Of a stretch of 15,965 nt of DNA, positions 1-7,277 are shown piece after piece. The notes below the pieces were generated by a model. That model did no database searches. It saw only the letters and a program-made list of their open reading frames with translations, and had not been told where the DNA came from. The stretch spans positions 1 through 15,965 of the forward strand of contig JADYZL010000073.1 of assembly GCA_020853155.1 (NCBI GenBank), given 5' to 3'. This DNA is from Bryobacterales bacterium (lineage in GTDB: Bacteria > Acidobacteriota > Terriglobia > Bryobacterales > Bryobacteraceae). Each line of letters begins with the position of its first letter. Positions within the stretch are counted from its first letter, which is position 1. The position numbers and the translations under genes were made by a program.

Positions 1-992
1 TGAGCGACCCCGCCAACCGCGTCTACCACATGACCATGGAAGGCCTGCTGCTTGAGATGGACGTGAAGGATCTGAAGCCGCGCGTCCTCTTCGATCTCGT
101 CAAGGATATGAAGATCGCCAAACGCCCTCACTTCAAGGGTGGCTACACGGCGCAAGGCCGCATCGCCGTGGCAAACAACGGCTTCTATGCCTTTGGCGAA
201 GACAGCGCCGGCCTCTTCGAATACGACGGCAAGACCTGGAACCGGCTCTCCGGCAAGCCCCACATGGACGTGATGGCCCGCCAGGACCTCGGCCAGGTCA
301 TGTTCGCCACGGGCTGGGACGAAGCCAGCGTTCTCTTCTGGGCGCTGGTTGATGGGAAGTGGCAGAGGTACCGCCTGCCGAAAGCCACCCACGCGATGAG
401 CCAGGCATGGCAAACGGAATGGATGCGCATCCGCGAAGTGGAAACGGAGCACTTCCTGGTTGACATCCAGGGTGTGTTCTATGAGCTTCAGCCGCTGCCC
501 TTCGAAGGCCGCATCTGGGGTGTGAAGCCCATTTGCCAGCATCTGCGGATCATCCCGGATTACTGCGCCTACCGGGGCCTGTTCACGGTGGGCGGTAACC
601 AGACCACACCCAATCGCGATAACAACGCCGTCGTCGGCCAACCCCAGGCGGGTGTGTGGTTCGGCAAGACGGATGACCTGTGGAGTTGGGGCAAACCCGC
701 CGGGTGGGGTGGCCCCTGGTGGAAGACCGCCGTCCGCAAGGGCGAGGCGTCGGACCCCTTCCTGCTCACCGGTTTCGAGCGCAAGATGCTTCACATCAGC
801 ACGGACAAAGCCGCGGTCTTCGACCTGGAAATCGACTTCATGGGCAACGGCACCTGGCACAAGTACGAACAAGTTAAAGTGCCTGTGGAAGGCTACGCCA
901 AGCACATCTTCCCCGACGCCTTCTCCGCCCACTGGGTCCGCCTGACTCCCCAAGCGGATTGCACGGCGACGGCGGCTTTCTTTTTCGTCTAG
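1..992 (+). CDS. Hypothetical protein, beta-propeller-like, 5' end missing
   Basis: The reading frame is open from the first complete codon at position 3, with no stop before the left edge, so the true start lies outside the window and about 330 C-terminal residues are visible. I do not recognise a named family. The visible part has recurring short beta-strand units with aromatic/Trp motifs (for example YDGKTWNRLS and later VDGKWQRYRLP, about 45-50 residues apart in style), as seen in beta-propeller or sialidase-like repeat proteins. It is rich in Trp and Gly and ends in a hydrophobic AAFFFV tail. No catalytic motif is evident. The stop lies 36 bp before the TonB-dependent receptor gene on the same strand, so the two could be co-transcribed and the protein could be a periplasmic or surface partner. 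That role is inference; coding status itself is well supported by length and codon pattern. Confidence 0.8.
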   Translation, partial: SDPANRVYHMTMEGLLLEMDVKDLKPRVLFDLVKDMKIAKRPHFKGGYTAQGRIAVANNGFYAFGEDSAGLFEYDGKTWNRLSGKPHMDVMARQDLGQVMFATGWDEASVLFWALVDGKWQRYRLPKATHAMSQAWQTEWMRIREVETEHFLVDIQGVFYELQPLPFEGRIWGVKPICQHLRIIPDYCAYRGLFTVGGNQTTPNRDNNAVVGQPQAGVWFGKTDDLWSWGKPAGWGGPWWKTAVRKGEASDPFLLTGFERKMLHISTDKAAVFDLEIDFMGNGTWHKYEQVKVPVEGYAKHIFPDAFSAHWVRLTPQADCTATAAFFFV

Positions 993-1028
993 TGTAGTTC
1001 AGCGAGTTCGGCTTCAGGAGTCAAAACT

Positions 1029-4000
1029 ATGTTTAGAATCATTCTCGCCTTGCTCCTTGTCTCGGGGCTTCCGCTGCTTGCTCAGCAGGGCACGGGCTCC
1101 ATTTCCGGCACGGTCACCGATGCGCTTGGCGCGGCGGTGCCCGCGGCCGACGTAAAGATTACAAACACCGGTACAAACGCGGTTTCCCAGACCGCTACCA
1201 ATGAGAGCGGCTACTTCACCGTCCCCGCGCTCCGGGTCGGCAATTACCAGGTTGCCGTCGAGAAGACGGGCTTCAAGGTGATCCAGCGAAGCGGCATCAC
1301 GCTGCAGGTGGATCAGCGCGTTTCCCTCAACCTCAAGCTCGAAGTGGGCGCGATGGCGGAATCGATCAGCGTGGTCGCGGATGCCGCCCTCGTGGATACG
1401 GGCAGCGCGACGGTCGGTAAAGTCATCGAGAACCGGCGAATCGAGGAACTCCCTCTCAACGGCCGCAACGCGCTCGCCCTGGTGATGCTGACGCCGGGCG
1501 TCAAATCCCAGGCGGGCCCCACAAATAGCGGCTTTGCCGATCGCGGCATCGCCCTTTCCGCAATGAGCATTAACGGAGGTCCGAGTTCGCTCAATAGCTT
1601 CGTGCTCGATGGCGGCAACAACAACAGCGCGTTTCTGGCGGATCTCAATGTGAATCCCACCGTGGATGCCGTAGAGGAATTCAAGGTGCAATCGAATGTG
1701 ATGTCGGCCGAACTCGGCTTCACCGCCGGTGGTGTAGTGAACGTTGTTACCAAGAGCGGCACCAATGATCTGCATGGAAACCTGAGCTACTTCATTCGCA
1801 ACGACGCGTTTGATGCCCGCCGCACCTTCGCTGCGTCCAAGGAACCGTTCCGCTATCACCAGTACGGTGGTTCCCTGGGCGGCCCGGTCTTTGTGCCGAA
1901 GTTCTACGATGGGCGGAACAAGTCGTTCTTCTTCTTTAACTATGAGGGGTGGCGGAACCGCCGTTTCCAATCAAATATCCTTACTGTGCCCGTCGAAGAA
2001 CAGCGGAGCGGCAATTTCTCCAGGCTCTTCGATGCGAACGGCCGCCTGATCCCCATCTATGATCCGGGGACAACGGTCACAAACCCGGGTGGCGGCTTTG
2101 CGCGCACTCCGTTCGCGAACAACCTCATCCCCTCGAACCGGCTGGACGCGGTATCGCTCGCGATGTTGCAGTTCTACCCCCTCCCCAACCGTGCTCCAAA
2201 CAATGCCTTCACCAATTCTCAGAACTGGATTGGCCAGGTTGCGGAGAAGCGCGATATGAAGCAGTACACCATCAAGGGGGATCATCGCTTCTCCGATAGC
2301 AACAGCGCGTCGTTCCGCTACCTCTACTACAAGCATTTCAATGACAATGGCTTCTTTTCGGCGCTGCCGGATCCGAATGTCCGTTCCCGCTTGGATAACT
2401 ATCTGAATTACAATGCGCTGTTCAGCGATACCCATACGTTTTCTCCCACGCTCCTCAACGAGTTTCGCGTGGGTGTAGCGCGGCAGGCCTTTCCCTTCCA
2501 GGCTTATAGCTTCGGGCAGGGCTGGCCTTCGAAGCTGGGGCTGCCCGCCTCATTCCCGCAGGACACGCTGCCTCGCGTCAGCAACGGCCTCACCGGTTTC
2601 GGCGCGTTCACCGTCGGATTGCGTGGCGGCACCACATGGCAGTTCTTTGACATGGCCACGAAGATCTTCGGTGGTCACACCCTGAAGCTTGGAGCGGATG
2701 TGCGCGTTCAGCAGGCCAATAACTATCAGCGGGAAGTTCCCTCCGGCTCTTTCGATTTTGCGCAAGGTCTGACGGGAAACCCGCAGAGCCAAGTGGGTAC
2801 GGGCAGTGCATTCGCCACCTTCCTGCTGGGTTCGGTGAGCAGTGCTACCGTCACCCGCTATGCTGGCGAATCCGACGCTGGGAAGTCTCTCAGTCTCTTC
2901 ATTCAGGATGACTGGAAGGCCACGCGGAGGCTCACTCTGAACCTTGGGCTGCGTTGGGACTATCAGCAATGGCCCTTTGAGCGAAACAACGGCAACTCGA
3001 CCTTCAACCCCTTCGCCACCAACCCGGATACGAAGCTTCCCGGCCGGATGGAATATGCCGGGGTCGACTATGGCAGGACTCCGCTCGAACCCGTCTACAA
3101 CAATTTCGGGCCGCGCATCGGGCTGGCTTATGACTTGCTGGGGGATGGGAAAACCGTGCTGCGCGCCGGTTACAGCATCTTCTACCCGCAGATCTTTTAT
3201 CGCGACTTCTTCGGAAACACCGCGGGCTTTGCCAACACCACCACGACGTACTCGCCTCCGAACAACAACTCCAACCTCCCGGCCTTCCAGTTCAAGGATG
3301 GATTGCCTTATCCGGCCACCGAACCTCTCGGTTCGAGCCTGGGACCGAGCTTCCTGCTAAGCCAGGGCGTCAATTGGGACCAGGGGGACGAGAAGGTGCC
3401 GATGTCTCAGCAATGGACTGTCTCCCTGCAGCGGCAGCTACCGTGGCGGATCCTCGTGGATGCCGCCTACAGCGCGAATCACGGCACGGGCTTGATTGCC
3501 AATGGCTATGATTACAACCAACTCGACCCGCAGTACCAAAGCCTCGGGCTGAGTCTCCAAAATCAGGTGGCAAATCCATACAAAGGACTTGTTCCGGGTG
3601 CGCTCGGCGGGAATACCATCAGCCGCTCCCAATTGCTGAAGCCATTTCCCTACTACACCAGCGTCAACGTCCGAAACCCCCACCTCGGCAATTCGATCTA
3701 CCATTCGTTCCTGCTGAGTGTGGAGAAGCGGCTCTCGAACGGGTTCGCGGTCCTGGGCTCGTACACTTTCGCGAAACTGATTAGTGATAGCGCCAACGTT
3801 CCCATGAACTTCGGCTCCGTGGAAGTGAGCAGCGCTCAAGGTTACCAGAATGGCTTGTACGACCGCAGAGCGGAGCGCTCGGTGGACCCGAGCGACGTTT
3901 CGAACCGGCTCGTCATCAGCGGAATCTATGAACTGCCATTCGGCAAGGGCAGGCGTCTTGCCCCGTCCAGCGCTCTGGCTGACAAGCTGGTTGGCGGCTG

Positions 4001-4445
4001 GCAGGTGAATATGATCTCCACCATGCAGGGCGGCTTGCCGCTGGTCGTGCGGGGAGCCAGCAACTTCCTGGCAAACCGGCCGAACTCGACGGGAGTGAGC
4101 GCGAAACTGGATAACCCGACCGCGGAGCGCTGGTTCGATACCACGCAGTTCCTGAATCCGCCGAACTTCACCTATGGGAATCTCGGAAGAGCGCTGCCCG
4201 ATGTGCGAAGCCCGGGTGTTGTCAACTTCGATCTCTCTCTCATCAAAGACACGATGATCACGGAAAAGCTGCGCGCGCAGTTCCGCGCGGAGGCGTTCAA
4301 CTTCGTGAATCACACCAATCTCGGCAGTCCGAATGCCTCGTTCTCTCCTGGAGCGGACGGGCGAAACCGAAGCGCCACGTTCGGCACCATCACGTCCTCC
4401 CGAGATCCGAGAATCGTCCAGTTCGGCCTGCGGCTGGTCTTCTAA
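1029..4445 (+). CDS. TonB-dependent receptor with carboxypeptidase regulatory-like domain (Oar-like)
   Basis: A 1138-residue outer-membrane receptor. Residues 1-18 form a Sec signal peptide (MFRIILALLLVSGLPLLA, then QQ). Residues about 21-105 are a carboxypeptidase-regulatory-like fold starting GTGSISGTVTDALGAAVPAA, with the typical NESGYFTVPALRVGNYQV strand pattern. A plug-like domain follows (about 130-250), including ELPLNGRNALAL, the FVLDGGNNN loop and VVNVVTKSGTN. The rest is a long beta-barrel rich in aromatic strands and ends in an aromatic C-terminus (GLRLVF), as expected for BAM-assembled barrels. Such receptors are abundant in acidobacteria and are presumed to take up or bind large substrates, often glycans or peptides; the ligand cannot be read from the sequence. 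The ATG has an AGGAG at 1016-1020 with 8-nt spacing. A strong hairpin follows the stop. I see no adjacent SusD-like partner. Confidence 0.95.
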   Translation: MFRIILALLLVSGLPLLAQQGTGSISGTVTDALGAAVPAADVKITNTGTNAVSQTATNESGYFTVPALRVGNYQVAVEKTGFKVIQRSGITLQVDQRVSLNLKLEVGAMAESISVVADAALVDTGSATVGKVIENRRIEELPLNGRNALALVMLTPGVKSQAGPTNSGFADRGIALSAMSINGGPSSLNSFVLDGGNNNSAFLADLNVNPTVDAVEEFKVQSNVMSAELGFTAGGVVNVVTKSGTNDLHGNLSYFIRNDAFDARRTFAASKEPFRYHQYGGSLGGPVFVPKFYDGRNKSFFFFNYEGWRNRRFQSNILTVPVEEQRSGNFSRLFDANGRLIPIYDPGTTVTNPGGGFARTPFANNLIPSNRLDAVSLAMLQFYPLPNRAPNNAFTNSQNWIGQVAEKRDMKQYTIKGDHRFSDSNSASFRYLYYKHFNDNGFFSALPDPNVRSRLDNYLNYNALFSDTHTFSPTLLNEFRVGVARQAFPFQAYSFGQGWPSKLGLPASFPQDTLPRVSNGLTGFGAFTVGLRGGTTWQFFDMATKIFGGHTLKLGADVRVQQANNYQREVPSGSFDFAQGLTGNPQSQVGTGSAFATFLLGSVSSATVTRYAGESDAGKSLSLFIQDDWKATRRLTLNLGLRWDYQQWPFERNNGNSTFNPFATNPDTKLPGRMEYAGVDYGRTPLEPVYNNFGPRIGLAYDLLGDGKTVLRAGYSIFYPQIFYRDFFGNTAGFANTTTTYSPPNNNSNLPAFQFKDGLPYPATEPLGSSLGPSFLLSQGVNWDQGDEKVPMSQQWTVSLQRQLPWRILVDAAYSANHGTGLIANGYDYNQLDPQYQSLGLSLQNQVANPYKGLVPGALGGNTISRSQLLKPFPYYTSVNVRNPHLGNSIYHSFLLSVEKRLSNGFAVLGSYTFAKLISDSANVPMNFGSVEVSSAQGYQNGLYDRRAERSVDPSDVSNRLVISGIYELPFGKGRRLAPSSALADKLVGGWQVNMISTMQGGLPLVVRGASNFLANRPNSTGVSAKLDNPTAERWFDTTQFLNPPNFTYGNLGRALPDVRSPGVVNFDLSLIKDTMITEKLRAQFRAEAFNFVNHTNLGSPNASFSPGADGRNRSATFGTITSSRDPRIVQFGLRLVF

Positions 4446-4452
4446 TCAAACA

Positions 4453-4516
4453 CCCCAGACTTTCGGATTTGGGGTTCGGCGCGGCCGGTTCCTCTCCTGC
4501 GGGAGGAACCGGCCGC
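4453..4516 (+). terminator. Tandem stem-loops after the TonB receptor gene
   Basis: Two hairpins follow the receptor stop. A small one pairs CCCCA (4453-4457) with TGGGG (4470-4474). A large one has a perfect 14-bp GC-rich stem, 4481-4494 with 4503-4516, and an 8-nt loop. The second stem is strong enough to end transcription or protect the 3' end of the mRNA. No clear T-run follows (the next bases are TTCGCGT), so it is not a textbook intrinsic terminator; this is common in GC-rich genomes. Confidence 0.6.
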
Positions 4517-4568
4517 TTCGCGTGATCTCGCCACCTGCATGTCGATTCACGGCCGCCCCGGGGGCCGT

Positions 4569-4577
4569 TGCTATACT
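4569..4577 (+). promoter_or_regulatory. Extended -10 promoter element before the radical SAM gene
   Basis: TGCTATACT matches the extended -10 consensus (TGnTATAAT) with TATACT at 4572-4577. The expected transcription start, about 7 nt downstream, is near 4584, almost on the ATG at 4586. No good -35 lies at 17 bp; a weak TTCACG sits at 4546-4551 with 20-bp spacing. If the element is used, the mRNA is leaderless or nearly so, and the in-frame TTG at 4568 cannot be the start because it precedes the transcript. Confidence 0.5.
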
Positions 4578-4585
4578 CCGTGGAG

Positions 4586-5590
4586 ATGAATGCGCGCACC
4601 AGTCACCCTGATGGGCTCACGCTGACAAGTCAGGATGGCGCGCTGCGGGGCTATGTTGACCCTCAGCGCCGCGGCGGCCGGCCATCCCTCGAAGACCTCT
4701 GGGTGATGCAGGGTTCGCTCTGCGATCTCAAGTGCAAGCACTGCTACACTGCATCCTCCCCGCAAAATCACCGCCTCGTACAGATTCGCTTCGCCGAACT
4801 GCGCCCGCACCTGGAAGATGCGGCAAGGTTCGGCGTACAGAGGATTTGCTTCACTGGCGGTGAACCCTTCGTCAATCAGGACGTTCTCGAGGGCCGCGCT
4901 GCGCGCAACGAAGAGTTTCTCGCCAGCCTCGAATGCGCTCTCGGCATTGCGCCGGTGGAGATCCTCACGAATGGCAGGCGCTACATCCGGAATCATTTCG
5001 AGGCGCTGCGTTCCCTACGCGCAAGGCATGGCGAGCGGCTAAGGCTGCGCATTACCCTGGAGAGTCCAGAACCGGCGCGGCATGACGGCATTCGCGGAAA
5101 GGGCACCTTCGCGCAAACCGTGGCCACCGTTCGGGACCTGGCCGCCATGGGCTTTGTTCCCGTGCTCACGGCGGAGCGGCCGCTGCTTGCGCTTCAGACG
5201 GATGAAGAGATTCGCGAAGCCTACCGGGCGTTGTTCGATGGCCTCGCGGTCGAAGTCAATCTCATCGAGAACATGCTCGAATCGGGCCACGAATTGACGC
5301 GCCTCCAGCAAGCGGGCGGCGCGCCGCACCCGGAGGTCTTCGTCACCGCCAACTGTTTTTCCATTCTGGGGAAACCGCCGGAATCGCTCATGTGCCACTT
5401 TAGCCGCTGCATCCAGAAGATCGACGGTGAACTCCGATACTATCCATGCCCGGTGATTTATGATGACCGGCGCTTCGAGCTTGGCGTGACTCTAGCGGAA
5501 TCGCTCCGCCGCGTTTATCTCGCTCACAAGAACTGTTACGCCTATTGCCTCAAAGGCCGCGGGGCCACCTGCCGCACACAGGCGATCTAA
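4586..5590 (+). CDS. Radical SAM protein with SPASM-like cysteine-rich C-terminus
   Basis: A 334-residue radical SAM enzyme. The CxxxCxxC motif for the S-adenosylmethionine [4Fe-4S] cluster is C46, C50, C53 in the context GSLCDLKCKHCYT. The SAM-binding GGEP motif follows at 91-94 (CFTGGEPF), and ILTNG at 126-130 fits the next barrel strand. The C-terminal part carries further cysteines (C257, C270, C275, C288, C317, C321, C329), which suggests SPASM-type auxiliary Fe-S cluster(s). The family reduces SAM to a 5'-deoxyadenosyl radical and often modifies peptides or proteins, but the substrate here is unknown. An upstream in-frame TTG at 4568 would add six residues. I prefer ATG 4586 because the TTG overlaps a likely -10 element; GGAG directly abuts this ATG, too close to act as a normal ribosome site. 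No obvious precursor-peptide gene is adjacent, and the next gene is convergent. Confidence 0.9.
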   Translation: MNARTSHPDGLTLTSQDGALRGYVDPQRRGGRPSLEDLWVMQGSLCDLKCKHCYTASSPQNHRLVQIRFAELRPHLEDAARFGVQRICFTGGEPFVNQDVLEGRAARNEEFLASLECALGIAPVEILTNGRRYIRNHFEALRSLRARHGERLRLRITLESPEPARHDGIRGKGTFAQTVATVRDLAAMGFVPVLTAERPLLALQTDEEIREAYRALFDGLAVEVNLIENMLESGHELTRLQQAGGAPHPEVFVTANCFSILGKPPESLMCHFSRCIQKIDGELRYYPCPVIYDDRRFELGVTLAESLRRVYLAHKNCYAYCLKGRGATCRTQAI

Positions 5591-5619
5591 GCGCCCCGCG
5601 AATCCGGCCCACGAAAAAA

Positions 5620-5961
5620 CTACTCCGCGGGTTTCGCCTTGAGCATTTCGTCAATTGCAAGAGTCGAATGGGCGGTAGCCGCGCCGGCGCGCATTTCGGC
5701 GGCCACCCAGATCGCTTCCATGATCTCCTGTTCCGTTGCTCCCTTTGCCAGGGCGCGCTTCGTATGCGCGCGAATGCAGTACGGGCACTGCGTCGTGTGC
5801 GCCACCGCGATGGCGATCAGGTCTTTCATCTTGCCCGTCAGCGCGCCGTCCGTGAATACCTGCTGGCTAAACGCGATGAAAGCTGAATACGTCTCCGGCG
5901 CAAGTTCTCGTCGCTTCTGAGAGAATTCTTTCGTGGCTACCGGATAGAGGTCTTGTTCCAT
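5620..5961 (-). CDS. AhpD-like carboxymuconolactone decarboxylase family protein
   Basis: A 113-residue all-helical protein of the CMD/AhpD-like superfamily. The signature is the CxxC thiol pair with a trailing histidine: C59, C62, H66 in TQCPYCIRAHTK, preceded by the KDLIAIAVAH helix and followed by EIMEAIWVAAEMRAG. AhpD-type members use the two cysteines as a peroxidase or as a disulfide reductant for peroxiredoxins; small single-domain members are usually of unknown substrate. The length is normal for a single-domain family member. It converges with the radical SAM gene, with 29 bp between stops. It lies 118 bp downstream of the receiver gene on the same strand and could be a distal member of that operon, but the ATG has no visible Shine-Dalgarno sequence. 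A redox or peroxide-defence role is inference. Confidence 0.9.
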   Translation of the reverse strand: MEQDLYPVATKEFSQKRRELAPETYSAFIAFSQQVFTDGALTGKMKDLIAIAVAHTTQCPYCIRAHTKRALAKGATEQEIMEAIWVAAEMRAGAATAHSTLAIDEMLKAKPAE

Positions 5962-6079
5962 AAGTCATCAACCAATCAAAGCGGACCGTTCGTTCGGCCC
6001 GGTCACATTCCTTCCTGCTTCCATTGTGGTCTTCGCTAACCACGGAAGCAATCCGTCAACATCCATGCGCGGCCTAATG

Positions 6080-6508
6080 CTAGTGCGGCCCGTTCGAACG
6101 GCCATGGTAAGCGGAGCGAATCGCCTTGGCGAGCACCGAGGGAGGACAGCCCTTCACGACGTACCCCGCCGCGCCGAGCGTCTTGGCTTCTTCGAGAAAC
6201 GCCGGGTCGTCGTGGATCGTGAAGAAGATCACAGGCGGATTCCCCATGCGCCCGAGCGCTTCCGCCGCCGCGAACCCATCGAGCACCGGCATCGAGATGT
6301 CCGTCACCACCACGTCCGGTTTGTAGCGGTCGTAAGCCTCGAGGAGTTCCCGCCCGTTCGGAACGGTGGCCACGATCTCAAACTCCCAGCATAGGATCCG
6401 CAGCAGCTCCGCCATCAATCCGCGGTTGTCATCCGCCAGAATGACGCGAATCCGCGTGCCGGCCGGCGCCGCTCCGGCTGTGCTTTCTTCCACGTCCGCC
6501 ACAACCAT
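6080..6508 (-). CDS. Stand-alone response regulator receiver protein
   Basis: A 142-residue protein that is almost entirely a CheY-like receiver domain. Acidic residues D26-D27 (LADD), phospho-acceptor D70 (VVVTDISMP), T97 (FFTIHDD) and K119 (YVVKG) are all in place, so it should be phosphorylatable. It ends in AIRSAYHGRSNGPH, where a NarL-type regulator would begin its linker to the DNA-binding domain. No helix-turn-helix coding remnant is visible in the 118 bp after its stop, so it looks like a receiver-only protein, or an old truncation, rather than a recent frameshift. It lies 63 bp downstream of the full-length regulator in the same direction and is probably in one operon with the kinase. 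It could act as a phosphate sink or through a protein partner. About 19 N-terminal residues precede the fold; GAGG sits only 2 nt before the ATG, so the start is uncertain. Confidence 0.9.
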   Translation of the reverse strand: MVVADVEESTAGAAPAGTRIRVILADDNRGLMAELLRILCWEFEIVATVPNGRELLEAYDRYKPDVVVTDISMPVLDGFAAAEALGRMGNPPVIFFTIHDDPAFLEEAKTLGAAGYVVKGCPPSVLAKAIRSAYHGRSNGPH

Positions 6509-6571
6509 TGCCTCTGAAACCAGTGAAACAGGAACCGGCGAATCGTTCTACTAGGAGAACTCCCAACATCG

Positions 6572-7210
6572 CTAAATCGTGATAATCCCGTGTCTTATGG
6601 CGTATTGCACAAGCTCCGCGTTGGTCTTCAACCCCAGGTTCTCGAAAATCGCATACTTGTGATACTCCGCCGTTTTGACGGAAATGTTCAGAATCGCCGC
6701 GACTTCCTTGTGAGATTTTCCCTCCGCCAGTAGTTGCAGCACCTCACGCTGGCGCGGCGTAAGAGCGGCCCACGCATCGTCGCGGGAACTCGCGCGGCCC
6801 ATCACTTCAAGAAAGTCCCTGGTCACGGCCGGTGAGAGGTATGTCCGGCCTAGCAGCACCTCGGCGGCCGCGCTTCGCAACTCGGCGGCGGAGGCGCTCT
6901 TGAGCAGATACCCGGACGCGCCCGCATCGATTGCCTCCCTCGCGAGCGTTGCATCGAGATGCATCGTCAGAACCAGGATCTTCGCCGTACAGCCGGCCTC
7001 TCGAAGCTGGCGTGTGCAGTCAATCCCGTTCAGGCCAGGCATCGAGATATCGATGATGATCAGATCCGGCTTCAGTCGCCGCGCCTCTGTGAGCACGGAG
7101 CGGCCATCGGCCACGCTGTCCACCACCTCATACTCCGGCTCCAGAAGGCCGCGCAAACCTTCCACCACCAGGTTGTGGTCATCGGCAATCAGAATCGTCG
7201 ATCGTCGCAT
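6572..7210 (-). CDS. NarL/FixJ-type response regulator (receiver plus LuxR helix-turn-helix)
   Basis: A 212-residue two-domain regulator from the chosen ATG. The receiver spans residues 1 to about 120, with D10-D11, phospho-acceptor D54 (IIIDISMP), T82 and K104 (YLLKS). The C-terminal LuxR-type domain starts at LTPRQREVLQLLAEGKSHKE and continues through VKTAEYHKYAIFENLGLKT, the classic four-helix GerE fold that binds DNA as a dimer. I chose the internal ATG at 7210 because GGGAG precedes it by 9 nt and it places the aspartate at the family-standard position 54. An upstream ATG at 7240 would add 10 residues, preceded by AAAGG. It lies directly downstream of the sensor kinase and is presumably phosphorylated by it. 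Likely targets include the divergent HtrA gene; that is inference. Confidence 0.95.
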   Translation of the reverse strand: MRRSTILIADDHNLVVEGLRGLLEPEYEVVDSVADGRSVLTEARRLKPDLIIIDISMPGLNGIDCTRQLREAGCTAKILVLTMHLDATLAREAIDAGASGYLLKSASAAELRSAAAEVLLGRTYLSPAVTRDFLEVMGRASSRDDAWAALTPRQREVLQLLAEGKSHKEVAAILNISVKTAEYHKYAIFENLGLKTNAELVQYAIRHGIITI

Positions 7211-7277
7211 ACACTGGATCTCCCGGGCCGTGCCGCCCATGCGCCGCCTTTCGAATGTAGACTATCGCCGCGCCCGT

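Noticed and set aside
3438..4313. Long minus-strand frames opposite the TonB receptor (also 1014-1970 and 1971-2435)
   Set aside because: The receptor has a signal peptide, plug and barrel on the plus strand; these frames lack domains and ribosome sites.
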